This document shows positions 39,883 through 48,294 of a stretch of DNA of 64,000 nucleotides, one piece after another. The stretch is taken from assembly GCA_900543695.1 (NCBI GenBank), contig UQSG01000004.1, positions 1 to 64,000 of the forward strand, in the 5' to 3' direction. Position 1 is the stretch's first letter. Each line of letters opens with the position of its first letter. Both the position numbers and the translations under genes were made by a program. The notes beneath the pieces are model-generated. The model saw only the letters and a list, made by a program, of their open reading frames with translations. It was not told where the DNA came from and ran no database searches. The stretch comes from an uncultured Clostridium sp. Its GTDB lineage: Bacteria; Bacillota; Clostridia; UBA1212; UBA1255.

Positions 39883-41172
39883 ATGACACACGCAGACGAA
39901 ACGTCATTTCTGCCGGCCGCCGCGGTTTATATGCATAAGGGCGAAAGCTGCGGCTGCGCAGAGGGCGAGCTTGTCGTAACTCCCGCTTGCTCGGAACGGC
40001 TCAGAGGTTACAATTTATATTGGGGAAGCCGGGCGGGCGAGCGGCTTGCCAATTATACGAAAATTACGGAGCTGAACAGTCCGGGACCGGAAGAAATCCG
40101 GTATCGGTTTCCCGCGGCGCTGCTTGTTCCGGAGGGAGTCGAAGCGCTTTTGCTCTTTCCCGTACTTTACAATGCGGAAAGAACGCAGTTCAGCGAAGCC
40201 GCCTGCTGTTACGCTATGGAAATCGGGACAGAGCCGTTTTCTGTAAAGGAAAAAAAGCTGTTTTCCTTTGCCGTAATCAGCGACCTGCATGTCACGGCAG
40301 ATCCGGAGCACATACACAATCGTCATCTGAAAAACTGCTTTTCCCGTCTGCTTCATCTCGTTCCGGATGCGATCGGAATTATGTGTACGGGAGACGTCAC
40401 AAATCACGGCTATCCAGAAGAATGGGAACAGTTTTCCGTTCTTTGGACGGAAGCGCGGGAGCGGGGCCTTCCGCCCATGCATTTCGCTGTCGGAAACCAC
40501 GACATGCATTTTTACAAATACCACGGAGAGCTTGGCTATCGGACAAGCTTCGAGGCGCAGAAGGCGGCTTTTTTAAGATATACGCATACGGATTCCGAAA
40601 CGTTCTACCATGTTTCGGTAATCGGAGGAAACTATTTTATTTTCCTGGGCCCGGACCGTTCCGTGAATTCGGAGGAAAATGACTGCTACGTTCCGATTTC
40701 GGCGCGGCAGCGCGCCTGGCTGACCGCCGAGCTGGAAAAGGCGGCCCGGCAAAAGGCACTTGCGTTTTTATTTCTGCATCAGCCGCTTCGCGATACGGTT
40801 TCCGGCTCTCTGTGTTCCGTGGATCCCCTGGTCCAGAGCTGGCACGGTGTTATCGAGGATGCCGAGCTGCGCGCAGTAACGGACCGTTTCCCGGGACTTG
40901 TTCTGTTTACCGGACATACGCATTGGAAATTCGATTCCCTGCAGCCGTTCCTCCCCGGAAACGGGAAGGCCGCAAGCTATATCAACGCGGCGTCCGTTGC
41001 ATATCTATGGACGGATCAGAACGGAACCGTGGAAAGCGGAGGAAGCGTTCCGGAGCCGGGCAGCGAGGGGTTAATCGTGGAGGTTTACCGGCATTTTATC
41101 CTGCTGCGCGGCTATGATTTCGCCGCAGGCCGCTGGTCCGCCTCGGCGCAGTTCCGGCTGGATATCCCGTGA
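39883..41172 (+). CDS. Calcineurin-like metallophosphoesterase
   Basis: 429 aa. Residues 1-125 form an N-terminal beta-rich, fibronectin-like part. The phosphoesterase domain has all metal motifs: D-L-H at 134-136, G-D-V-T-N at 170-174, G-N-H-D at 204-207, a metal-binding His in FLFLHQPLRD and G-H-T-H near residue 350. There is no signal peptide, so it should be cytoplasmic. GAGGG precedes the ATG. The alpha-galactosidase gene follows 69 nt later on the same strand. The substrate cannot be inferred; cyclic nucleotides, phosphodiesters or phosphosugars are possible. Confidence 0.88.
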   Translation: MTHADETSFLPAAAVYMHKGESCGCAEGELVVTPACSERLRGYNLYWGSRAGERLANYTKITELNSPGPEEIRYRFPAALLVPEGVEALLLFPVLYNAERTQFSEAACCYAMEIGTEPFSVKEKKLFSFAVISDLHVTADPEHIHNRHLKNCFSRLLHLVPDAIGIMCTGDVTNHGYPEEWEQFSVLWTEARERGLPPMHFAVGNHDMHFYKYHGELGYRTSFEAQKAAFLRYTHTDSETFYHVSVIGGNYFIFLGPDRSVNSEENDCYVPISARQRAWLTAELEKAARQKALAFLFLHQPLRDTVSGSLCSVDPLVQSWHGVIEDAELRAVTDRFPGLVLFTGHTHWKFDSLQPFLPGNGKAASYINAASVAYLWTDQNGTVESGGSVPEPGSEGLIVEVYRHFILLRGYDFAAGRWSASAQFRLDIP

Positions 41173-41241
41173 CGCGGGGAAAAAGAAACAGACAGACGAA
41201 TGATTTATACATAGATTACAGAAAAAGGAAGGTAACTGGAT

Positions 41242-43251
41242 ATGGCAAGAGTCAGCACGTTAAACGCGGAAAAAGAAAGAGCGGGCGCCTGGTACGGCGA
41301 GCTATTCCAATCGTATGAAAATCTTCCGTTTTCGTTCCGGATCGGCGAGACGGCATACCATGGATTTAACGACGATTTTCCGTTTGTTTCCAAAGAAACC
41401 TCATCGGAACGGATCAGCAAAAAGCACGCTGAATACGAAATCCGGAAAATGGTCCTGACCGCGCGGCACAAAAGCGGCGTGGAGGTGAAAGCAGAGTGCG
41501 CGTATTATCCGGAGTACGCGGTATTCGAATGGGTTCTTCATTTTAGAAATACGGGCGAAGAAAATTCTCCGGCGATCCGCTGCGTCAATGCCGCCGACCT
41601 GGATTTCAGCGGCAGCGAACCGGTGCTCGAGTATTTTCTGGGAGATGATTCGGCAGACCAGAAGGCAATGAAGCCGGAACGCGTCGATCTCAATACGGGA
41701 CTTTCCATGGAATTTGAGCCGTTCGGCGGAAGACCGACAAATTATCAGCTGCCGTTTTACAGGCTGTATTATGGAGACATCGGAGCCGTAATTTCCGTGG
41801 GCTGGGCCGGTCAGTGGAAAGCGCATTTCGATGCGAGGCATCGGATCGGCAGCGTGCATTTTGCGGCAGGCCAGGCAACGCTGGAGGGGTATCTCAAGCC
41901 CGGAGAGGAGATCCGCACTCCTCTTATGACGTTCCTTGCCTTTAATAAATGCCCCGGTTATCAGGTAACAGAGATGCGCGCCCTGAATCTCTGGAGAAGA
42001 TGGCTGATCGATTGTAATTTAAGAGTTGTCGGCGGAGAGCTGTTTCAGCCGCACTGTGCCGCCAGTACGTCCTGGATTTACGGGGAAATGAAAGACGCAA
42101 CCGATCAGAATCAGATTGAAGCCTTCGATACGTATCTTCGCAACGGCCTGAAGCTGGATTATTGGTGGATGGATGCCGGCTGGTATTTCAAAAACCCCAA
42201 GGGAGAAGTTCCGATTTCCTGCTGGGTAGAAACGGGCTCGTGGTATATGGACACAAACAAATTCCCCAGCGAGATGGCTGATATTTCAAAGCACTGTGCG
42301 GAGCACGGCGCAAAAACACTGCTGTGGTTCGAGCCGGAGCGGATCACCGGAGATACTTATCTGGCAGAGCATCCGGAATGGCTGGTCAACGGTGCGCTTG
42401 CAAACATGTCCGTTCCAGAGCTGAGAGCCTATCTGGTAGAACGCGTTTCTGCGGTCATGGAGAAAGGCGGAATCCACCTATACCGTCAGGATTATAATAT
42501 AGATCCACTCGGACACTGGGCGATCCATGAAAATAATTCCGGCGAAGGCCGTCACGGTTTTCTCGAAAATCACTGCGTGACCGGCTATCTTGCCTATTGG
42601 GACGCGCTGATTGAAAAATATCCCGACATGATGCTGGATTCCTGCGCCTCTGGGGGCAGACGGAACGATCTGGAAACCATGCGCAGATCTGTTTCGCTCC
42701 ATAAAACGGATGCCGACTATTCTCGCTTCCAGCAGAAGCAGGCCATGCACTACTCGTTTTATCAGTGGCTGCCTTACTTCGGAACCCCGGTCACGGGCCC
42801 CGGATACGGCGCCGAGCTGGATCTGTACGCGCTCCGGAGCGCGCACATTCCGTGGTTTACTTACGGCTACGACGTACGGAATCCGGAAAACAATTATGAA
42901 AACGCACACAGATTCGAGAAGGAATGGCGAGAAACCAACATGTATTTCTACGGAGATTATTTCCCGCTTACTCCCTGGTCCAACGATCTGGAATCCTGGA
43001 TCGGGTGGGAATTTAAGGATTACGAGAAGGAAGAGGGCATCATCCAGATGTTCCGGCGGGACAACAGCCCTGTAGCAGAAATGCGGGTACGTCTGTTCGA
43101 TATTGACCCGGACGGCACATATGAATTTTTCAGCTACGACGGAGAGCCTGTCAAGACCGTCGGCGGCGCCGAGCTGATCGAGCAGGGCCTGAACGTACGA
43201 ATCAGTGAGCCTCGTGCCAGCGCGCTTCTCAAATTCCGTAAAATATCATAA
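41242..43251 (+). CDS. Alpha-galactosidase, glycoside hydrolase family 36
   Basis: 669 aa cytoplasmic enzyme that removes terminal alpha-galactose from raffinose-type or melibiose-type sugars. N-terminal beta-supersandwich, then a (beta/alpha)8 barrel with KLDYWWMDAGWYF. The nucleophile is D417 in YRQDYN and the acid/base is D476 in SCASGGRRNDLETM, both as in GH36. GAAGG lies upstream of the ATG. No signal peptide, so substrate must be imported; no sugar transporter gene is adjacent. A terminator follows about 20 nt after the stop. Confidence 0.92.
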   Translation: MARVSTLNAEKERAGAWYGELFQSYENLPFSFRIGETAYHGFNDDFPFVSKETSSERISKKHAEYEIRKMVLTARHKSGVEVKAECAYYPEYAVFEWVLHFRNTGEENSPAIRCVNAADLDFSGSEPVLEYFLGDDSADQKAMKPERVDLNTGLSMEFEPFGGRPTNYQLPFYRLYYGDIGAVISVGWAGQWKAHFDARHRIGSVHFAAGQATLEGYLKPGEEIRTPLMTFLAFNKCPGYQVTEMRALNLWRRWLIDCNLRVVGGELFQPHCAASTSWIYGEMKDATDQNQIEAFDTYLRNGLKLDYWWMDAGWYFKNPKGEVPISCWVETGSWYMDTNKFPSEMADISKHCAEHGAKTLLWFEPERITGDTYLAEHPEWLVNGALANMSVPELRAYLVERVSAVMEKGGIHLYRQDYNIDPLGHWAIHENNSGEGRHGFLENHCVTGYLAYWDALIEKYPDMMLDSCASGGRRNDLETMRRSVSLHKTDADYSRFQQKQAMHYSFYQWLPYFGTPVTGPGYGAELDLYALRSAHIPWFTYGYDVRNPENNYENAHRFEKEWRETNMYFYGDYFPLTPWSNDLESWIGWEFKDYEKEEGIIQMFRRDNSPVAEMRVRLFDIDPDGTYEFFSYDGEPVKTVGGAELIEQGLNVRISEPRASALLKFRKIS

Positions 43252-43269
43252 AAAAACACAGTTACGTCA

Positions 43270-43302
43270 CAATACCGCGTTAAGATAATGCGGTATTGTT
43301 TT
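43270..43302 (+). terminator. Terminator after the alpha-galactosidase gene
   Basis: CAATACCGC and GCGGTATTG form a 9-bp perfect stem with an 11-nt loop, followed by TTTT. Confidence 0.82.
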
Positions 43303-43320
43303 GAATCATGAGGTGAAGCT

Positions 43321-44607
43321 ATGGATCAGGAAACAGAAAAAAAAGCTGCGGAAACGGCTGAGCCGGCAGCAGACGCCGGGAAACCGGAAAATGACGAAAA
43401 AAATAAGAAGCCGGACGCCGCAGAAAATTCAAAAAATGCTCCGAAGAAAAAGAAAAAGAAAAAATATAAGCTGCAGGTAATGGACGTTGTCACGATCGTA
43501 TTTACGGTCGTGATCGTGGGAATCATGGCCTATGTATTATATAACCAGTTTGCCGGCGAGAGCGAAAATCCTTCCGCGCCGACCGCCTCGGGTTCGGCTA
43601 CCGCGGCGCCGACCGCCACGCCTCAGCCCGTGCTGTCTGACATTGGCAACATTTACGGGAACATTATAAATGACGCAAACGTAGTTGTCATTGACGAACG
43701 CGAATATTTCATTTCCGCAGACGATAACGGGGAAACGCATATTTTTGCAGCGCTCGGCGACGATACGAAGGATCTTATTCAGACCGATGCGTCTTCTCTG
43801 AATGTCGTTACCGACTACATTACGTATGCCGACCAGTCGAATGTAACGGCCTACTATGTGTTTTATATCAACGGAGACGGTAAGATTTGTTATGTTCACG
43901 ACGGACCGGTCGGCGGAGATGGCCTTGAGGAAAAAACAAACCTGGAAGAGCAGGTTTTTCTCGACGGCAGCTATCAATCGATCTGCGTCAGCGGGGAATA
44001 TGTATATTATCTGGATGAAGCCGGGAAAATCGGGAAGGCGGAAATCGCTACAGGAGAAGTCACCGAGCTGGGCACCGAGCGGGTATATAAAAGCTTTGTT
44101 TTGTATTACGGTGTAATTTATGCTCTGGGAGCGGAAGACAGCTTTATTTATTCCATGCCGTCCAATCCCGCCGACGATACGGAAAGCAGCACCGCTTCAC
44201 CGGCTGCAACGGCCGAGGCGGAAGAGGAAAGCAGGGAAACGCTTCTGATTGACGAAGCCTGCCGGAGCTTTGTCATTGACAGCGACTGGATCTATGTCCT
44301 AAACGACAGCGGCATCGTACGGTATCTGATGGACGGCAGCGGGAAGGATACGCTCAGCGGGCTGCATGCCGATGCGATCAACGTATATGAAGGCGCAATC
44401 TTTTATCTTTCCGAGGGAAGTCTGTATACTGCCTCCGCAGAAAAGCTGCTGCTTAATGAACCGACGCAAATCAGCGAGGCGTACGGCAGCAGTACCATCA
44501 ACCTTTCCGAATCGTCTGTTTATCTGAAAAACGAAAGCGGAAAGCTGCTGAAATCCTCTTACGACAGCGAAAACAGCAAATATGAGGAATTTACTGCCAT
44601 GAGCTGA
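43321..44607 (+). CDS. Membrane-anchored extracellular protein, DUF5050-like propeller
   Basis: 428 aa. Residues 1-53 are cytoplasmic and highly charged (acidic, then a run of seven lysines). One membrane helix spans about 54-76 (MDVVTIVFTVVIVGIMAYVLY). Outside are a Ser/Ala/Pro/Thr-rich linker, then repeated strands with tyrosine-rich motifs (GEYVYYLDEAGKIGKAEI, DSDWIYVLNDSGIVRYL, GAIFYLSEGSLYTA) that look like DUF5050/beta-propeller blades. A second low-complexity insert lies near residue 285. Function unknown, possibly sensing or wall interaction. GAGGTGAAGCT precedes the ATG. It converges on gph with a 10-nt gap. Confidence 0.65.
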   Translation: MDQETEKKAAETAEPAADAGKPENDEKNKKPDAAENSKNAPKKKKKKKYKLQVMDVVTIVFTVVIVGIMAYVLYNQFAGESENPSAPTASGSATAAPTATPQPVLSDIGNIYGNIINDANVVVIDEREYFISADDNGETHIFAALGDDTKDLIQTDASSLNVVTDYITYADQSNVTAYYVFYINGDGKICYVHDGPVGGDGLEEKTNLEEQVFLDGSYQSICVSGEYVYYLDEAGKIGKAEIATGEVTELGTERVYKSFVLYYGVIYALGAEDSFIYSMPSNPADDTESSTASPAATAEAEEESRETLLIDEACRSFVIDSDWIYVLNDSGIVRYLMDGSGKDTLSGLHADAINVYEGAIFYLSEGSLYTASAEKLLLNEPTQISEAYGSSTINLSESSVYLKNESGKLLKSSYDSENSKYEEFTAMS

Positions 44608-44617
44608 GACACTGCTT

Positions 44618-45268
44618 TTACAGGGATTCAAGACCTTTCAGAATCTCAATGGACGCGGAGACGCTGTAATCAGCGTTCTCCGCTTTTAATTTTGCTTTAT
44701 CTCCATATCCGTAGAGGACGGCGCACGTATGCATGCCCGCCGCTTTTCCCGCCTGAATATCCGTATACGAATCCCCGACCATCAGAGACGCCTCCGGTTC
44801 CGCGCCCATCGCAGAAAGGCAAAGAAGCAGGCCTTCGGGATCCGGCTTCATGCGTAAGACGGATTCCGGACCAATTACCTTGGTAAAATACCGCGAAATC
44901 CCAAGGCGGTTTACGATTCGCTTTGTGATCGCCTCCGGTTTATTCGATACGATGCTCATAGAAACGCCCTTTTGCGAAAGCGCCTCTGCCAGCTCCGAAA
45001 ATCCAGGATAAAGGCGCGTTTCTTCACAGGGATGCGCTTCATAGTATTGTTTATACCAGTCCAGCGCGCCGGCACGCAGAGACTCGGGAAGCTCCGGCAT
45101 GGAGCAGTCCAGCAGGTATTTGGCACCGTGCCCCACATAAGAAAGAATCGTATCATAGTCCAAAACGGGCATCCGGTATTCCTTCTGTGCCGCCTGCACA
45201 GAAGCCACAATGTCGCGTCCGGTATCGGCGATCACGCCGTCAAAATCAAAAACAATTGCTTTTATCAT
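44618..45268 (-). CDS. HAD-superfamily phosphatase, phosphoglycolate phosphatase-like
   Basis: 216 aa. Motif I is FDFDGVIADT (nucleophile D8, acid D10), motif II SIVSNKPEAI, motif III lysine in RMKPDPEGLLL, and motif IV GDSYTDIQAGKAAGM. The cap domain is small and helical as in Gph/PpaX. The exact substrate (phosphoglycolate, pyrophosphate or other) cannot be fixed. It begins 2 nt after the corA stop, so it belongs to the rsfS-corA-gph string. Confidence 0.88.
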   Translation of the reverse strand: MIKAIVFDFDGVIADTGRDIVASVQAAQKEYRMPVLDYDTILSYVGHGAKYLLDCSMPELPESLRAGALDWYKQYYEAHPCEETRLYPGFSELAEALSQKGVSMSIVSNKPEAITKRIVNRLGISRYFTKVIGPESVLRMKPDPEGLLLCLSAMGAEPEASLMVGDSYTDIQAGKAAGMHTCAVLYGYGDKAKLKAENADYSVSASIEILKGLESL

Positions 45269-45270
45269 CT

Positions 45271-46239
45271 TTAAAACATCTTCTTTTTATATAAAATCCA
45301 GGCGACGATTCCGCAGGTCAGCGCCGTACCGCCGCAAATAATGTAAAACGCCCCACGCATATTTTCAAGCGGGATCCCGACGTTCATCCCAAAGAATCCG
45401 GAAATAATCGTAGGGATCGCCATTACGATTGTAATGGACGCCAGCAGCTTCATCACGATATTCAGATTATTGGAAATAATGGAAGCGAAGGCGTCCATCG
45501 TGCCGCTCAAAATATTGCTGTAAATATTTGCCATTTCAATCGCCTGCTTATTTTCGATGATAACGTCCTCCAGCAGATCCTCGTCGTCCGGATATTTGCG
45601 GATGCTGATATTTTCATAATTGTACTTCAGCATTTTTTCCAGCACGATTTCATTAGACTTCAACGATGTGGAAAAATAAACGAGCGATTTTTCCAGGGAG
45701 AGCAGGAGGATCAGCTCTTTGTTCTTCATCGATTTGTGCAGATCATTTTCAATATTATTGCTGATTTTATCGATCTGGCGCAGATACTGCAAATAATATG
45801 TCGCATTCCTGTACATCAGCTGCAGTAAGAAACGGTTTTTCTTAAAGGTCGCGAATGTTTTGACTCTGTTATCCAAAAAATCCTTAATCAGCTGCGTCTT
45901 CTTGAGACATACAGTGATTACGCATTCTTTGCATACAACAATGCCCATCGGCATTGTGGAATACATAAAATTATATGAGCTTTCCGCTGTCGATTCTACC
46001 ACGGGGATATCGGTAAGCACCAGCGTGCAGTCGTCTTCCGATTCGATCCGCGGACGTTCCTCCTCGTCAAGCGCGGCCGTAATGAAATCCCGCTCAGCAT
46101 GCACCAGACCGCTGATAAGATCAATTTCTTCCGCGGTGGGATCCAGCATATTGATCCAGCAGCCGTCCTGCGGCTCTTTAAGCACCGTCAGTTTCCCCTC
46201 GCAATCCGTAAAAAAAATTTCGTACATCTTATTTTCCAT
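45271..46239 (-). CDS. corA: CorA-family magnesium transporter
   Basis: 322 aa. A large cytoplasmic N-terminal domain is followed by two C-terminal membrane helices; the selectivity motif G-M-N is present in GFFGMNVGIP between them, and the C-terminus is basic (LYKKKMF). Two start codons are possible: ATG 46239, which overlaps rsfS by 11 nt, and ATG 46227, which lies just beyond the rsfS stop. Transport of Mg2+ (or Co2+, Ni2+) is a family assignment. Confidence 0.93.
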   Translation of the reverse strand: MENKMYEIFFTDCEGKLTVLKEPQDGCWINMLDPTAEEIDLISGLVHAERDFITAALDEEERPRIESEDDCTLVLTDIPVVESTAESSYNFMYSTMPMGIVVCKECVITVCLKKTQLIKDFLDNRVKTFATFKKNRFLLQLMYRNATYYLQYLRQIDKISNNIENDLHKSMKNKELILLLSLEKSLVYFSTSLKSNEIVLEKMLKYNYENISIRKYPDDEDLLEDVIIENKQAIEMANIYSNILSGTMDAFASIISNNLNIVMKLLASITIVMAIPTIISGFFGMNVGIPLENMRGAFYIICGGTALTCGIVAWILYKKKMF

Positions 46240-46564
46240 CCTTCCAAAGTCTTTCTATATTATAATATTCTCTGTCCGCCTCCTGAAAAATATGGATTAC
46301 GACGTCGATGTAATCCAGTAAAATCCAATTTGCCGTATCGTATCCTTCCAAATGCGCGCACTGCAGGCCTTTTTCCTTCAGCTTTTCCAGCACCTCGTCT
46401 GCAATCCCCCGCAGATGCGTGGAGGAGGTCCCGCTGCATATGATGAAATAATCCGTTATGGCGCCGAGCTTTTCGGTATGTATTACCTCGATGCTCTTTG
46501 CTTTCCTGCCGTCCAGGATCTTTACAATCTCTTCCGTGAGCTGTCTGCTTTCTGTTTTATCCAA
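46229..46564 (-). CDS. rsfS: Ribosome silencing factor RsfS
   Basis: 111 aa. It binds L14 and prevents subunit joining during starvation. Family features: EIVKILDGRKAKSIEVI, TDYFIICSGTSSTHLRGIADEV and WILLDYIDVVIHIF. Translation most likely starts at a TTG at 46564, because GAGGAGG lies nine bases before it; the frame is open for seven more codons but these contain the ribosome-binding site. The start is 8 nt inside the nadD-yqeK gene, the usual clostridial order. Confidence 0.9.
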   Translation of the reverse strand: MDKTESRQLTEEIVKILDGRKAKSIEVIHTEKLGAITDYFIICSGTSSTHLRGIADEVLEKLKEKGLQCAHLEGYDTANWILLDYIDVVIHIFQEADREYYNIERLWKDGK

Positions 46565-47750
46565 CGTGCTCAGCCTCCTCAGCAATTTTCTTTAAAGCCC
46601 AATTTCTCGTCCGCACCGTTTGCGTACAGAGCTGCCTGTCCTTCCCATTTATAACATATTGTATGGTGCTCTCGCACTCTGCAAGCACCGCCCGCAGCAG
46701 GGAGCCCTTTCGAAGCGTTTCGCGTACCAGGTCGAACACTGCGCCCTCCCGCCCTGGCTCCGTGTAATCTGCGACGAAAAGAATCTGCTCCAGCAGCCCC
46801 ATCTCCGGCCGGCCTGTGATATGCCAGCGAATTGCCGCAAGGATTTCGGGGTCTCTGACGCCGTAACGCGTCTCTGCAAGTATAGCACCGGCTTCTCCGT
46901 GCAGCAATACTTGTTTTCCGTCATATTCCCCGGAAGCGTCCGTTTTTATTCCGAGCCAGCGATATTGCTGCTCCGTAAGCTCCTTTGCGCAGTCGTGCAG
47001 CAGGCCGGCAAGCCTGCACTTTTCACGATCCGCGCCAAAGCGTTCTCCCAGGCGCACGCTTTCCTCCATGACCCCAATACTGTGGGTAAACCGGCGCGGG
47101 CTCAGAAGCGTCTCCACATCCTCGTAGATTTCGGAAAAATGCAGCTGCGCAGGCCGGTATAGGTTCTTTTGCCGGATATAAGCCCGGACCGGCTCCGGAA
47201 CGAAAGCGCCAATTTCCTCTCCTGCGCCGGCGGCAGCTCTGATCTGTGTTGCTGAAATGTCGATCTGCGGAACGTCGGCAACCAGAACCGTCGCGCCCGC
47301 CTCCTGCGCTTTTCGCAGACTCTGCTGAAAAACCGTCTCATCGCAGCCCGGGCGCTTCATGGCGGCAAACGCACACAGGCGGAAAACGTCGGCGCTGCGG
47401 TACCAGTTGAAAACATCTGCAAGCGTATCGGCTCCGATGATCCAATAAAATTCCTCGTCCGCAGCCGCCGTCCTGCGCAGTTCGATCAGTGTGTCATACG
47501 TATACGTATACTTTCTTCTCCGGCATTCAATGTCGCTCACCGCAAAGCCCTCCCGCTCTCCAATTGCAGCGCGCAGCATGGCAAGCCGGTCCTCAGGCGG
47601 CGTGATCCTTCGCGCAATTTTATGAGGCGGGACGCCGGCAGGAACAAATACGACTTTATCAAGCGCAAGCTGCCTTCTAACCGCGTCCGCGCAAATCAGA
47701 TGCCCGTTATGCACGGGATCAAACGTCCCTCCGAATATGCCTGTCCGCAT
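46557..47750 (-). CDS. nadD: NadD-YqeK fusion: nicotinate-nucleotide adenylyltransferase with HD-domain hydrolase
   Basis: 397 aa in two parts. Residues 1-200 are NadD of NAD synthesis, with the nucleotidyltransferase signature GGTFDPVHNGHL at 6-17 and ISATQIRA near the end. Residues about 205-397 are an HD domain like YqeK, with RFTHSIGVME, the metal pair in LLHDCAKEL, HGEAGAI and FVADYTEPGR; YqeK proteins hydrolyse Ap4A in relatives. The two are separate genes in B. subtilis. The ATG at 47750 has AAAGGAG upstream; the 49 codons before it are not native. A terminator separates it from the upstream gene. Confidence 0.93.
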   Translation of the reverse strand: MRTGIFGGTFDPVHNGHLICADAVRRQLALDKVVFVPAGVPPHKIARRITPPEDRLAMLRAAIGEREGFAVSDIECRRRKYTYTYDTLIELRRTAAADEEFYWIIGADTLADVFNWYRSADVFRLCAFAAMKRPGCDETVFQQSLRKAQEAGATVLVADVPQIDISATQIRAAAGAGEEIGAFVPEPVRAYIRQKNLYRPAQLHFSEIYEDVETLLSPRRFTHSIGVMEESVRLGERFGADREKCRLAGLLHDCAKELTEQQYRWLGIKTDASGEYDGKQVLLHGEAGAILAETRYGVRDPEILAAIRWHITGRPEMGLLEQILFVADYTEPGREGAVFDLVRETLRKGSLLRAVLAECESTIQYVINGKDRQLCTQTVRTRNWALKKIAEEAEHVG

Positions 47751-47787
47751 TGTCTGTCTCCTTTCTCCGCTTTCCGAAGCGTTTCCG

Positions 47788-47827
47788 CAAAAAAATATCC
47801 CGTCTGCGCTCTGCGCAGCACGGGATG
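47788..47827 (-). terminator. Terminator after the 118-aa gene upstream of nadD
   Basis: On the minus strand ATCCCGT and ACGGGAT enclose CTGCGC/GCGCAG, with a single bulge, followed by ATTTTTTT. Confidence 0.85.
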
Positions 47828-47848
47828 GTGTCATGTACAAATCCACGC

Positions 47849-48205
47849 TTACGAGCGCGGCACTTTTTTGTCCATTGCTTTGCCGTAGCTGTACCACGAA
47901 TTACGCAGCTTGTGGCGCAGATCGACATCGAATACCCATTCGATGGCCTCGTATAATTGCTGCCGCATATTCAGGTACGCGCTTCGGTCAAATCCGTCCT
48001 GCTCCAGCAGAGTCTCCATATCGCTGAGCCAGTTTAATACCCGGTCAATCCCCGCAGCGTTGGGGTCTACCTTTTTCCGAAGATGCACGACTACTAATTT
48101 AACAGACTTTTTTTGCAGATCGGCATCTGTTATTACTTTTTTCTTTCTTGCACTTCCGGTTTCCGCTGCTTTTTCAGAATTGCCATCAGCACCATGAGAG
48201 TCCAT
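47849..48205 (-). CDS. Conserved-looking protein of unknown function
   Basis: 118 aa, soluble. The N-terminal ~25 residues are polar and probably disordered, followed by a basic patch (ARKKK) and a helical domain (VKLVVVHLRKKVDPNAAGIDRVLNWLSDMETLLEQDGFDRSAYLN in parts) rich in charged residues. I do not recognise a family. GGAGG seven bases before the ATG and a terminator directly behind it make it a real single-gene unit. Confidence 0.65.
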   Translation of the reverse strand: MDSHGADGNSEKAAETGSARKKKVITDADLQKKSVKLVVVHLRKKVDPNAAGIDRVLNWLSDMETLLEQDGFDRSAYLNMRQQLYEAIEWVFDVDLRHKLRNSWYSYGKAMDKKVPRS

Positions 48206-48294
48206 GGCCGTACCTCCGTTTCTTTTTTATATTCTCATTTATCTGAGTATACCATCTTCTTAACCAAAAAGCAACATTTCTTCTATATTCTCAC

